NCBI GenBank assembly: GCA_030685235.1
Contig: MU839082.1
Location: forward strand, 1 to 64,000
Length of the DNA stretch: 64,000 nt
Direction: 5' to 3'
From: Copromyces sp. CBS 386.78
Taxonomy: Eukaryota; Ascomycota; Sordariomycetes; Sordariales; Sordariaceae
Below the pieces are notes generated by a model. It did not search any database and was not told the origin of the DNA. It saw only the letters and a program-made list of their open reading frames with translations. The position numbers and the translations under genes were made by a program. Of the stretch, positions 31,570 to 44,100 are shown one piece after another. The number at the start of each line of letters is the position of its first letter. The first letter of the stretch is position 1.

Positions 31570-32238
31570 ACTGGATTGTGGGATTGCGATAGATGGCGGG
31601 GGACATAGACGCGACCTGCCGACAAGGCAGCGTTGTCTTGGGGTTTCGATATGACTTGTAGACGGCACGGAATAGACTCAGTTTCTCACTCAATTTATTG
31701 TGCTTGACATCTGATCCTTGTCTTTGACGTTCGGGTTCCTGCAGTAGCCAGCGGCCGTGGGTGGAGGATACTACCATGCTTCAGGATCCAGGTTATATCG
31801 TGGCTAACATACGAAAACCTGGGGTGCATGCCCATGTGTTCAAGGGGGGGCTGCCAGCCATTTCCGGGGTTCCGGATGAGCCGGACGAACTATCATGTGC
31901 CTCTTATGTATGCGAAGAGACGGGAGGGATCGCGAACCATACAGTCTTTTCGTGTTCAAGGGTAGCATGTTTCAATCCATGATGCGCTTTATAATATTTA
32001 TTAATGCTTGCTTGTACAAGTTGTCTATAATTTCCAACCAGATCAGATGTACACGGAAACCCCAAGACTCGGTAGCCAAAAGCTTGAGAAAAGAAACTAA
32101 TTTCCAAGGTAGGTATCTCCATATATGCAAAGAAACCCCCCCCCCCCCCCCCAAACCGCTTCAAAGCTCAAGATCACTTTGTTGGGCAGATAAGATCCCC
32201 ACTTCCCCCTTCTATATTACGCGCACCAACCTGGCAAT
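31570..32238. other. Convergent intergenic region with a poly-C tract
   Basis: It separates the phosphatase pseudogene and the Sec14-like gene, which converge. It contains the 17-base C run listed separately. No gene is seen. Confidence 0.6.
32136..32152. repeat. Homopolymer run of 17 C
   Basis: Read directly. Its exact length may be unreliable in the assembly. Confidence 0.8.
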
Positions 32239-33714
32239 CTAAGCAGAGACCGCAGGGACCTTCGCCTCCTCCCCCGTCTCAACAATCTCCTTCTTCTCAT
32301 CATCACCACCACCAACACTCAACCCCTTAACCTCTTCCGCCAAAGCCTCAGCGTCAACGCCCCCACTAACATCCTTCTTCACATTACAAATCCTCTCAAG
32401 AGTCCCCACATTAACCATTCTCTGCTTCCCCCCCTCACTACCCACAGCCACACACTCCATCCTAGTCCCATCAGCCGTCGGCCTCCAATACTTGGGTCCC
32501 TGAGGGAAATCCGTCAGTCCGTTCTCCCACTTGACCCGCTCCTTGATGTACGGATCCGTCTTGGGCTGATCGCCCCACGTAAAGTCCAGCTCACCGCCGT
32601 ACTGCTTCGGGATGTTCTTGGGATCGATAAATTCTTCGAGCGTGGCCTTGACCTCGTGCGGCCCCAGGATAAAGATCTTGGAAACGGTGATGGGATCGAA
32701 CCAGCGCTTGATCCAGCCCCAGACTGTGCTGAAGAAGTGCGGCGCGCCGATGATGAAGATCCTGTCGAGCGTTTCGGGGTAGTGGGCGGTGGCGAGCTGG
32801 GAAGCGGCTTGCATGTGCGACTTGAGGTTCCAGAACTGCTTGAGCGAAACGCCGCTGATGTCGACGATGTTGGTGGACAGGGTGATGGGTGTGGTGGTGG
32901 CGTGCGGGCGGTCGCCAAGCTCGGTGCAAAGCGGTTGGGCGAAGCGCGTGAGGTTTTCGTAGAGGGCGAAGAGGCGCAGGAGCTTGGGAGAGGTATGCCC
33001 GTCGGTGACGGCCTTGGAGGGGCTCGTTTCGGCGGCTTTTTCGTAGGCGGAGACGGTCTTGGAGTCGAGGTGGCGGATCTCGAAGAGGTAGAGGGGGATG
33101 CCTCTGTTTTGACCACAGTGTCAGCATGGTCTCTTTTCCAAGTGTAAAATAATATTCGGGCCGAGGATTGACCAACCTCCTATCTCTTCTGCCCGTCCAT
33201 TGAGGGTACAACCGCCTGCTGGCCTCGTACGCCTCCAGGTCGATGGTGTCGTACAGCACGCTCAGGCCGTTCGCCTTGCGCCAATCCTCCGTCTCCTTGA
33301 ACTGCTTGAACGCATCAACCACGTTCCATCTCCGGGCGCGCAGGTATCGTCTGTGTACGGCATCCAATGGTCAGTCAACTTCTCCGATTCGATTTATCGT
33401 CACCACAACCTCGATTGATTCCGTGCGATCCGAATCCTTGCATTGGCGCATTGCGGGAGGACTATGCAGTCCCAGTCGCAAGTCACGGCGCAACACCAAT
33501 TGGTCCCGGGAAAGAGGTAGTAGGAAACCTACAGCAAAGTCTGATCGTCATGCGAAGCCAGCGGTCCCGGCTTATAATACCCCTTTTCCGCCAGGTATGT
33601 CTTGAAGCTTTCAAGCGCTTCCTGCTCTTCCGGCTTGAGGTGTCCCAAGTGGCCATTGGGGTACCCAACTTCGGTGCCGCTAGCGGCGGAGGCATCGGCG
33701 ACTGAACCCGTCAT
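32239..33714 (-). CDS. Sec14-like CRAL-TRIO domain lipid-transfer protein
   Basis: Three exons on the minus strand, 33714-33533, 33350-33177 and 33103-32239, encode 406 aa; both joins are phase 2. The donor of intron 2 is the less common GTTGGT. The N-terminal CRAL-TRIO-N region ends in LRYLRARRWNVVDAF, the usual Sec14 motif. The lipid-binding domain follows: LYLFEIRHLD, VDISGVSLKQFWNLK, then YPETLDRIFIIGAPHFFSTVWGW and the closing IPKQYGGEL. The C-terminal 100 residues are less conserved and rich in Glu, Val and Gly. Such proteins exchange phosphatidylinositol and another lipid between membranes and regulate phosphoinositide supply. The length fits fungal Sec14-related proteins rather than the 300-aa Sec14 core. 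The precise paralogue is not clear. Confidence 0.9.
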
Positions 33715-34342
33715 GTTTGTTTTGTTATGTTTGTCTGTGATTATAGTATCCTAGGTAGTGTATCCCGAAATTATTTCTTCTTTGTGTCGCGTCGTATATC
33801 GTCACAGTGTCTTTTTTTCCTGCCGGAATCGTTATGCGCAAATTGGACCAGACCGACTTTGCCGTGATGTTCGTCCGATATGTAGAGGCAAGTTGGGGAA
33901 ACGGGCGTTTGGAGGTTGCCGTTCGGTTGGAGGTATGTATGTGGTGTCTAGTAATTATTTCTTGTGGTATACCGTATTAAGACCAAAGCTTTTAAAAGAA
34001 CCCGTCCGGAGGAAGCGGGAAGAGAGTTGTATGTAGATCGTTTGTAAGAGATATTCGAAAACACACAGAGAACAAAACTGAAGAGACCAGACGAACTAGT
34101 CTAGATGACAGAGAGACAGCAAGGCTCTTCTTAGTGTGCAGTAGCTTCAACGCCAGTAAGAAATACCGCTGACCGCAAACCAAGACAAAAACGTCAGATC
34201 CGAGTAAAAGCGAGAAAAGCCACTGACGCCAACGACGGGGGAGAAAAGAAAAAAAAGAGAAAAAGTGATCTTCCTAGTGCGGTTTCGTCTCAGCGCTTAC
34301 TTTTCTGCGGCGCCGGTTCCGATTCCCAGATCTAGGTAGGTA

Positions 34343-34466
34343 CTTGGGGGTTGTGGTGGGAGGACTTTTCTCAACCCCCTCTTTATTAAAGAGGGGGAAA
34401 AAAAAATTATGGGACAAACTTTTATTATGGGACAAACAGAAAGACTAGCGAACCGCTTAGAAAACT
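34343..34466 (+). repeat. Left terminal inverted repeat of the MITE
   Basis: It matches the reverse complement of 34667-34789 almost throughout and ends at GCTTAGAAAACT. It includes a run of nine A, where the partner has eight. Confidence 0.88.
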
Positions 34467-34666
34467 CGCCTAATTGCTGCGAACCAATATACCCGAAATA
34501 TATGTGAACAACATCCTTATTCCCACTTTTCTCGCCAATATAGTAATAGAAATTGATGCAACTTTGAGAAAAGGCCTTTCGAAACTTCTTCTTACTTCTC
34601 AAATTTTCTTAGATTTTTAGAAAAAAGGATGGATATTATTCTCGTTGTTGCATTTCCCCTACTAAC

Positions 34667-34789
34667 AGTTTTCTAAGCGGTTCGCTAGTCTTTCTATTTG
34701 TCCCATAATAAAAGTTTGTCCCATAATTTTTTTTCCCCCTCTTTAATGAAGAGGGGGTTGAGAAAAGTCCCACCACCACAACCCCCAAG
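34667..34789 (-). repeat. Right terminal inverted repeat of the MITE
   Basis: Reverse complement of the left arm. It starts AGTTTTCTAAGCGG on the plus strand and ends CCCCCAAG before the TA duplication. Confidence 0.88.
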
Positions 34790-35390
34790 TATCGATGCTT
34801 GGTAATTTCAAAGACTCCAACCATCCTCCGCCAGAGATCCAGCGAACACCCCCGTGTCCCCCAACGGAACTACCTGCGACGGCCGCTCCATGACCCTCCA
34901 TGACCCGCTGACTGACCCGCCTTGGCCGCCGTGTCCGCCAATCCTGCAGGGTTCATGACTCCGCTGTGCCCCTGTCAGTCTCAGCTTTCGGGACATCAAT
35001 AGACCCCGACGGACTACCGATGTCCGAGCTCGTCGGCATCTCCATCCCGAACAGTAGAAAACAGGGAGTTGAGACATCAAGTGTTTGCATGCTCATTAGT
35101 TCACTATTTATCCATTATCAAAGGTAACTAAAAACTGAGACTACTATACGGGCCAAAAACACGGCACCAGCAAGCGCGCCAACTGTATCCCGTTTTTGAA
35201 AACCGCCAACAACCACCATGCCGAGCTCGGCCACTACCAATGCTATCATATCTAGTAAAAGCCGTGGCGGTCAAGAGAAGAGCGTCTCTCCTCCGCCTTG
35301 ATACCATCTCAATATCTGTAATCGCTTCTTCAATCCTCTTCACAAAGCATTTCCGTTCCCCGCTTCCCCGGATGGCGCAGAAACGTAGCT

Positions 35391-38300
35391 CTACTCCTCC
35401 TCTGCCTCAACCTCCTTCTCTGCCTTCTCTTCCTGCTCCTCAGGTACCTCCTCTTCCGCCTCCTCTGCCGGCGACGACTCTTCTTGGGCCTCCTCGGCAT
35501 CGATATCAATCAGATTGCCAGCAGCAGGTCCTTCCTGCTCAAGTCTCAGGTACTCATCCCACTCGGGGAAGAGCTCCGAGTCCTCTCCAGGGACGCCCAA
35601 CACCTTGGCAACACGGCCCTTCTTCTGCTTCTCCAGGCTCTCCTTCCAGGCTGCCACCAGTTCGGGTGTGAGACTGGGCTTGTATGTTTGGCTGAAAAGC
35701 ACAGCCTCCGAAAGACGGTTGGTGTTCTTGAGGATCTCAATGCAGCCCTCGACGTTGCCGAGGAGCCACTTGGCGCTGAAGGCAACGTTGTGCGCCCCCG
35801 CCTCTGTAGCTTGCTCGGCGAGCTTGGCAAGACCTTCGCGGTCTGACGTCGAGCTGTAGACAAGCAACAACGAGCCGAGATCCTTCGCCTTGACGAAGCA
35901 CTCGGTGGCAAGAGGCACGTCCCAAGCAGCGAGGCCGGCATCACCAAGGGTCTTCCACTTGTGATCCGCATCAGTCTCCCGCGCAATGTCGAGGGCGATG
36001 TGGAGCTGACCAAGCGATAGCGCCAAATCGAACTTGTGCTCAGGATCAGTTGCCACCTCAAGCGCGAGCTCCTTGTGACCCTGTCCCTCAAGGAAGCGGG
36101 CAATCTTATTGAGCTGGTCCTCAGGAATGGTTGGGAGTAGCTCGGCAGCCGTCTCCATATCCTCGCGAAGGACAAGAGTCTGATACTCCAAAACGGGGAG
36201 CGAGAGGGCGAAAGAGGTAACGTTAAGGTCCTTGTCGGTGATGTAGACGCGGCCATCACGCTGGAGGTAACCCAAGATGTACATGGGCTTGTCGAAGTGG
36301 GCGATGGTGTAAGTCTGGTCACCAACCAAGTAGTTAAGACGGTTGGTGCTGTTAGTGTAGATCAGGACATCTCCCAGCCATTCCGCCGAACGGATGCTCT
36401 CGCTGATGTCGGTAACGACATCGAACGCAGTCTCAACACCATCATCCTCGACAAGACCGGCCTGGACCGCCTCGGTATAGTTGTCCCTCGAGAACCTAAG
36501 GACGTAGGTGCTATCCTCGCAGGCGAGCGCAACCAGCTCGCCGCTCTCGCTCCAGTACACCTGCTTGGGCTCCACCTCAATGCGTCTGACAAGTCCACCC
36601 GTCCGCCAGTCGTAGAGGGAGATGCCGCCTTGACCCTTGACACCGAGGAGAACACCGCCGGTAAGACCATCGGCAGCGAAGGGGACGTCGAGACCGCCGA
36701 CCTTGTTCTCGAAGTTCTTGAAGATCTTGACGCTGGTGGGAGACTCGCGGATGGCGAACTCGTTCGTGCTCGAGTACTCCTTGGAAGCCCACACAAAGTC
36801 GAGAGCTTGACCGAATGCCTTATTTCTCCAGGCGAGCGCGGTGTATACGATATACTCACCGTCGCCGCAAATAGCCGCGAAACGACCGTTGGGAGAGTGG
36901 ATGAGACTCTGGGGATACACCTCAGCGGTTCCAAGTTCCTTGGTGGTGAGTGTGATAGGCTCGTTATCCTTGATATCGGCATCTAATTCCGTTAGCTTAG
37001 CACCACCCACGACACACCACTTTACACTTACCAGCACCCTTGATTACAGCTGAGACAACCTCGTTGTGCCTGGCCCACACAATCTTGCCGGAGCCATCCA
37101 TCGACACAGCGGGCTCTTCCCGACCAAGCTTGATGACGACTGAACCATCGTCGAAACCAACAGCAATGCCCTGCTTGCCCTTCTGATATGACACACACCA
37201 AGCGCGCTCCAGGCCGTAGTTTAGCGATTGCTCGAACCTATAGGTGTTGGCGTTCCATATCCTTATCGTGCCCTGCAGTAACGTTTAGTACTAGCCCGCT
37301 GGCAAATAGACAGGTACAATCTCGACATACGTCTTCCGAACCAGAGATAATAATAGGAAGCTCTGGGTGGTAGCAAGCAAAGGACACATTGTTGGTGTGA
37401 CCTTCAAGAGTGGCGATCAAGCTCTTGGTGGTATAGTCCCACACTTTCACCGTGCGCTGTGCCAACAAGTCAGCTGAGAAGTTCTATGCGCCGGCAGATG
37501 TCGACATAACTCACGTCATCAGAAGTTGTGAGAAGGTAGGGCTTGTCGCTGTGGGGATAATAGTCGACGTGGTTGACGCCCTTGGTCTCGTGCGCCTCAA
37601 GCTGGAAGTTGGGTGTGGATGAACCCAAGCTCCAGATCTTGACTGTCCTGTCCAAACATGCCGAAGCAAAAGTGTTGGTATCTTTGGGGTTGATGGCGAG
37701 GGACATGACGTAGTCTGAAACTCCGTTAGCACGCGCGCTGCTTCTGCATCGAATCGGGCTGGTGGCGCCATACGTGAGTTGCCCTCGAATACCCGCACGT
37801 TCTTCCATCCCTTCTCCCAATCCCAAAGCTTGATCGTCATGTCATCACTAGCGGTAAGGACGAAGGGTTGTGTAGGATGGACGCAAATGGCTCTGATGTA
37901 GTCGGGATGCGCCTCGAAGGATGTGATCTTTTCGCTCGTGTTGTAGTTGTAGACTCGAATTTGGCTGCGATTCCAGGTCAGCCTCCCTGTCTAGCACTAG
38001 CGGTCCGGTGCCCGAAACCCAAGCTCCATGGCCAACATACAAGTCATCAGAACCGCAGATGATCCAGTTCTTTCGCGCAATGAAGCGACCAGCGCGGACG
38101 GGGACATCGGTAAGCTCGAAAGTTTTGACGATTTGTTGTGTCTCGTATGACCAGATATAGACGTGGCCGCTGTAGAGGGTCGCTAATAACCGAAGCAGTG
38201 TCAGAACTCAGGCCCTCCCTAGTTTATCGCGAGTCGAATAAGACGTACTCAGAATCCATGGCTCGGTAGGATGGAAGTCGATGCCCTTGACTCGCTGTGT

Positions 38301-38689
38301 GTAGGATATGGGTGAGCAGTGGGAACCTCAAATGCTGGAAGACCCCTTGGTTACTGGAATCAGGGGTTCAAGAGGACAGGTGACGAACCTCGGAGCGGGC
38401 AAACAACTGGCGCTGTAAGTGGACAGACATGTTAGCAGGTGTTTACTGATGAGAACTGATCCAGTCAGAGACAGCTATGTGATGATGGACGTGTCGGCGC
38501 AATGGGCTGGCCGTCGAGGTGCCAGAACAGCAGGCGGAATAGGGGCAACTGCAAGATCCCAGGCGGAAGCTGAGGGAGGTGCAAGTGCGCCAGGTTGCAA
38601 CATCCTGCTGTTCGAATGTCTCTCGGTGACACGGTCATGGTGGTGCAAGCACGAAGCCTGTGTGAACTTGCCTTGACATCCAGCCTCAT
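35391..38689 (-). CDS. sec27: Coatomer (COPI) subunit beta', Sec27
   Basis: Nine exons on the minus strand: 38689-38672, 38412-38389, 38294-38249, 38182-38041, 37964-37774, 37714-37515, 37456-37331, 37272-37032 and 36982-35391. They encode 859 aa. The first exon holds six codons (MRLDVK) and the first intron has a GC donor (GCAAGT). Residues 1-300 form WD40 repeats with family-typical lines: [39 protein letters not shown] and [14 protein letters not shown] second propeller and an alpha-solenoid follow to about residue 780. The protein ends in a Glu-rich acidic tail starting near [12 protein letters not shown]. Beta' binds dilysine retrieval signals on cargo in COPI vesicles moving from Golgi to ER. 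The length is close to yeast Sec27 (889 aa). Exon joins were checked by frame and by family continuity. Confidence 0.95.
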
Positions 38690-39902
38690 GTTGGGGGAGT
38701 TTGGTGTGGGTGTGATGTGTGTTGTTTAACAAGTTGGAATTAGAGGACTGGGGCGGTCGTAACGGTTCTCGAGCTTCCAAGCTTCAGGTGGGGTGCGTGC
38801 TGGATGCTGGAGATGGTCCCTGACCGTACAAGAAGTCCGCCGTCGGGTTCGTCAGGGGGAAATCTATCGGGAGTCGTGTAATTGTCCTATTTGGTATATT
38901 ATGTATCTGTCCGCCGGGGGGACGTGGTTGGCGGTGCTGCGAGGATTCGGAATAGAGGCTTCGGAGGCCTTGACAGTTTGATGCGACGGGCCGGAAATGA
39001 CAACGGACGGTTGTAGAGGTGCCCGCCACGTATCTCGACCGGCCGCCTCCCACAATTGCGCGGCTGTGGTCTGCTCGCCGCTCGGGCCACTTTTCCCAGG
39101 CGGTCAAGTGGGTACAGCTGCCGGCCTGCTGTCCATGCGCCCACCAGCTGCTGCCTAAGGCAACTACCAACGACTTCGCAGATCTCTTGGCACCCCCTCA
39201 CCGTCGTTGCATTCAGTGTTTGAAGCCATCACCATCACCAGATCAAGTTCAAAGCCAGCCGCATTGGAGATCAGTCAAAAACAAAACAATTGCACCAACG
39301 CACCGATCGCTTGGAGAGTAACTCAATTCTACACATCACGGGAACTTATCACTCGCCAGCGTATTACGACGTACTAATGGCAAAGTTTGAAAAAGCCACA
39401 AACTCTCAGCAACGCGACATGGTGCGCGACTCATAAAGATCGCCCGTCATATAATTCCGTTGTGCTCATCACCAGCAATCAATGACAAACTTAGACCACC
39501 ACAAGACGATCGCAAGCAATGATTAATTTGAAGGCGCTCCGCATGCCACAACATTATCTGAACACGGGCAACAAATATGCGTGAGTACTTCTTGATTGAC
39601 CTGAACTGTATCTACTAATGCGACACGCCTCTAGTGATTGCGCGACAATGAAGAGAAAAGAAAACAAAAGCCTCTCGGGATGTCAACACAATCCCGGCTA
39701 AAACGCCATTGATCCCAGTCATAATGCTCCCTATCCATATCCCAGAAAACAACCAAATCATACATGAACGCCAAATTCTCCGGATCCCGAGGGTCAACGA
39801 CCATCGTTTCCCTATTTCCTATTCGCTGAGTCTTCGCTCATTCATCATAAGACATGAAACAAAAACGGTACAAAACACACAAGTTGACAGAAATGAATCC
39901 AT
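38690..39902. other. sec27 upstream region; no gene recognised
   Basis: It holds the sec27 promoter and leader and the 3' UTR of the mannitol-1-phosphate dehydrogenase gene. ORFs up to 128 codons lack family features. Confidence 0.55.
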
Positions 39903-41177
39903 CTAGTCGTCTTGCGAGTCGGCCTGTACGCGCTGTACAATCTCGACCACCTTAGGGAACAGCTTGTCGTTCTCGTTCAAGCCGCAGACCTGCTTGACGA
40001 CGTCCTCAGGCTTGTTGTTCGCCATGATCTTGGCAAGTTCGGCCGACTCCTCGTCTCCCTCGACGTTCTGGAAGCGGAATGCCATCTCAGCGGCGTCGAG
40101 CAGAGCGCTGCAGTCCTTACCATGTTCGGCAAGCTCGGCTGCGGGGCCGATGAACCGCTCCTTGCGGGACAGCTTCCGCAATGGGGCACGGCCCACACGC
40201 TCGACGGCATCCTCCAGGTGAGGGTTGCTGATGCGCCTGACAATCTTGTCAACGTACTCCTTCTGGGCCTTCTCGTCGATGCCGTGCTTCTGCGTGATGA
40301 GATTGGCAGTGTTCTCGAGTGCCTTCTTGACTTCCCCCTGAATGTCCTTATCTTGGAGGGCATCATAGACAGTGCTCTTGCGGCGGATGTAACCGTGGTA
40401 CGCGGCTGTCGCGTGGCCGGTGTTGACAGTGTAGAGCTTGCGCTCAATGTAGGGCAGCAGGTTGTCAACCCACATGATGCCCTTGATGTCCGGCGGCGAC
40501 ATGTCCTTGAAGGGAGTGCCGTCGACAACCCACTCATAAAACTTCTCGAGCTTGACATCCAGACCAGCGTCGGGATCCTGGGCCGGTACAATGCGATCAA
40601 TGGCCGAGTTGGCGAATCGTGCGCGCTTGTCATAGTCCGCCAACCGGCTCGGATCAGTGTTCTTGGGGTCCTTGATGTACTCGGCAAGCGTATCCGTCGC
40701 TCCGATGGCGTTCTCGCAGGCAATGACAGCCACTGGGGGCAGGTCCTCGGATCTGCGGTCGATACCCTTGGCGATAACAGGGGCAATGAACTTGAGGATG
40801 TTAGGGCCGACGGAGCAGGTCACCACTTCAGCCGTGGAGATTTCCTGGATAAGCTCCTCCTCGTTGGTGCGGGAGTTGATGGCGCGGTAGTTTGTGATGG
40901 TCGATTCCTCTGTTCCCTCGCTTCCCACCTCGATGACCTTGTACGAGGGGCTGGCATTGAGAGAGTCTATTAGGTCGCCGTTGACATCGGCGAAGATGAC
41001 CTCGTATCCCGAGTTGTGGAGGAAGCAGGCAACGAAACCACGGCCTAAAAGAAAGAAACGTCAACGTTAGTATATGGGTTCACGAAACCTGGGAGATGTT
41101 GGAAAAGATGGAAGGCACATACCAATGTTGCCAGCACCAAAGTGCACCGCCTTCTTGGTATTACTTGTGGGAGCCAT
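39903..41177 (-). CDS. Mannitol-1-phosphate 5-dehydrogenase
   Basis: Two exons on the minus strand, 41177-41123 and 41044-39903, encode 398 aa. The intron (donor GTATGT, acceptor TTTTAG) falls inside the NAD-binding motif and joins in phase 1, giving [12 protein letters not shown] at residues 11-22. Downstream blocks typical of the MtlD family include [23 protein letters not shown] and [29 protein letters not shown], followed by a helical C-terminal domain with [17 protein letters not shown]. The length equals that of fungal enzymes. The enzyme reduces fructose 6-phosphate to mannitol 1-phosphate with NADH in the cytosol, the first step of mannitol synthesis. Mannitol is a storage and stress-protecting polyol that is abundant in conidia, so expression during conidiation is plausible, but only inferred here. 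Confidence 0.95.
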
Positions 41178-44100
41178 GTTGACTAGTATTGGGGATCGAG
41201 GATGATTTGTGTTTGGTGTTTTGGTGTTTGAGGCTGGCTGTGGTGTGCCTGTTCTTGGGTGAAGAGAGTCGGAAAGATGATTTGGTGCAAGGGCAGAGCA
41301 AGAGTCTAATGCGGTGACGTTGTGTTGATGGAAAGAGGTGATGGGCGGAGGATATGGTTAGACTTGAAGATCAGAGAATGCTATAATATGGAGACAAAGA
41401 AAGATCAGTGGAGGTAGATGAGGGGGACTCGATTCCTTTATACACATGTCATCCAGTCGGTCATGACGATCCGGCCTGGCAATATGCGCGCGTACCTTTG
41501 GCTGACTTCAGTTCTGCCCGGCTACGTACATCACGCAGGGCCCTCGCCTGTCCTCTCTTCATCGCTCTTTCTACTGTGCAAGATACGGAGAGGGCCAAGT
41601 GCAAGTGAGCTCGATACCCCGGTCCCGTTGTTTGAACAAGAAATGGCAAGTGTTAGGCTTGATCGTCCACATTGAGTGGGCCTGCGCGTTAAGTGACGAT
41701 TCTGGTAGGTTGCTGGGAGGCAAGTGTCGTCGGGTGTGGCTTGTCTCCTTGTCGACCAGGATGTTTGCAAGATGCCAGTATCCACGGACGTTACGGTCCT
41801 CGCGGGCTACGGCCTGTTTGCGTAACGGACCAAGCGACCCTCCTCTGTCTCCTGAAAATTGATCATCATCGTGAATCAAGCCGGGACTGGACTGGATTTC
41901 ATTGAACATAATATTGTTTGAAGCCCCGCAGAACCGTCAGTCTGCCCCACCAGTAAAGATATTCAATCAATGTTGCTGACTGCGGCTTCCTGCCTCCGTT
42001 AAGGATACATGCATCGAATCCCACTCGTACTTGCCTCGAGGTACGTATTTCCATGCTCTCGCATTGACGAGACGCAGTTGACATGCCCTCGATGCCGGAA
42101 ACAGAATGGACGCGTCTCAGACTCCCGATTGTTCACGATTTGCTCAGTGGCATTAACGACAGGCTCAGGAGATAAGATATTAGAGTGAGCCACATAAACC
42201 ATGCCTTTGTAGTCATGCCGGGACGGATATAGACCGGCCTCACGACGTCAGTCACTCAGGTTTGACCTGTGGTTGACCGCAGACAGTTTAAAGCCATTGC
42301 TTGTGACAATTCATCGTGAGGCAATCAAAAAAAGAGCCACTCATACCTCGAGTACCACCTCCTTCTCGAATCGTAGTTGTGCGTCAACATCTCAATAGCC
42401 AGTGGTCACACACCTGGACCCTTTGGGTGTTATGCCCTGCAAGGCTTTTCGGTTGCAGCACCCAGTGCCGTCACGATGGCTTCGTTCTCTGGCCCAAAAC
42501 AGACATGATAAGTCGTGACGACTTGAAAATGGAACATACGTGGGCTCGTAGGGGGGACAGAGTGTAGACCGGAGACAAAACGGCTGGACCCGTCTGCTGT
42601 GGCACCCAAGACGAGCCGCTTGGAGAGCAGAGTGACGCCAGCAAGCGGTCATTGACAGTGTTCAGATTTGTGTTTTTGCTGTGTTGTGTTGGACTTGTTG
42701 GCCTTGAAAACGGACAAAGACGTCCTTGTCGCCGTCATCGATATCCACTCCAGGAACCCCGGGCATGTCATCATTCTACATACCACCGCCGTTTGCTAAA
42801 CCACCAAGCTCGAAAGCTCACGATGCTGATCCAGAGTGCAAAACCATGTGGTTGCCAGGTCACTGAAAATGGCTCAGGTCGTTATCAGTGACGTCGAGGT
42901 TCTTGTGATTTTAATACACAACACCACCGGCTTTGTAAGCTTACTGCTATGGTTCGCTACCATAGTTCCCCGTAGTAATCCGGGTTGAATCTTTACTTTT
43001 ACCCTTCCTCTGGTTGTCGTATCGGGCCTTTGAGATTCAACCGGAAATCGAACAGCATTCTTAGCTTTTTTGACACGATATTTGCTACAATTTGCGGCCA
43101 TCGGGTCTTCATGTGCCTGACGCTACGCCGTCACACCGTGATTTACACGAGGCCGTGGAGGCACTGCATCTCTCCGGCCCCGACCGACCGAACCCGACGG
43201 CGGACAAGAGGTGGGGCTCTTGGCATTCGTCATAACAAAGTTCACTCTTTTGTTCCTTTCGGGGGATAGGATTGTCCCGTCGTTCCAGTAAAGTGGATTG
43301 CCTCTCTGTATCCAATAACGGGTTAGCCCTTGGTGGACCCTTGCAGCATTTGAGGGTCCACTATCTCCTGAGCCCCACTCTCCACCAAAAAAATATATCC
43401 GCTAAGCCCGCCAAAAGCCCACCAGAATTCCCAGCATGACGTGCGGCAAGAACGACCTAACAGTTGCGACTCCAACGCGACTGTCGATTGACATTGTGAG
43501 TTTCCCGCTGTTTTGGCGTCTGATACTTATCATCCCTTTTCCGGAAAACAGGCAAGAAGCGGTCAACAACTGGCAACTTGCGGCCCTCCTCCGCCTCTTG
43601 GACTCACGATACCACTCCCACCACACCACACACACTCTCTTCAACGAAGCCGGTGACGCCGGTCAACCATCCCCCCGAGTCAGCTCTCACCTCAGCCAGT
43701 CGCAGTCGTGGTGGTTCAAACCGCGACGACTTGCACGCGGTACTGTGTGTCTGATACATCTACTCAGGGAAGAGATTCTCAAGATGGACAAAACCGAGTT
43801 CGATCACCACGCCGTCCCCAATAACAACGAGACATAAAGTCCCGTCTTCGACTGCCAGAATGAAGGCTGTGAATTGGAACCGTTGACCAACTGGAACACA
43901 TGGAACTGTTCGGAGAAAAGGCCAAGCTTCGCCAGCAACATGTGTCCAGGGCAACGAGGCATCGAGGGGTCCACGCCTCCACGGTACCTCGATCGAACAT
44001 TTGGGATCTTCCTCTTGTCTCACCACACCCTCTTCAACCCTCTCTGTCACATCACAGGCTGTGTACGGTGGGACCACCAGGGGCTCGCATTTCACAGCAT

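Larger units (their letters stand above)
34343..34789. mobile_element. Miniature inverted-repeat transposable element (MITE), TA target duplication
   Basis: A 447-base element begins CTTGGGGGTTGTGG and ends with the reverse complement. Terminal inverted repeats of about 123 bases (34343-34466 and 34667-34789) differ at only a few positions, for example GGGAGGAC on the left against GGTGGGAC on the right. The dinucleotide TA flanks both ends (34341-34342 and 34790-34791), as for Tc1/mariner/pogo-class elements. Each arm contains an inner hairpin (CCCCCTCTTTA/TAAAGAGGGGG) and two copies of TTATGGGACAAA. The 200-base centre has no transposase and no long ORF, so the element must depend on a transposase made elsewhere. 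It sits 0.6 kb from the Sec14-like gene and 0.6 kb from the 3' end of sec27. Confidence 0.9.
33715..35390. other. Intergenic region containing a MITE
   Basis: It lies between the Sec14-like gene and sec27, both on the minus strand. Its main feature is the inverted-repeat element 34343-34789. A purine-rich stretch lies at 34243-34267. No protein gene is supported. Confidence 0.6.

Noticed and set aside
39912..40973. 353-codon plus-strand ORF opposite the mannitol-1-phosphate dehydrogenase gene
   Set aside because: The minus strand has strong family motifs throughout; the plus-strand frame is a Leu/Val/Asp-rich shadow.
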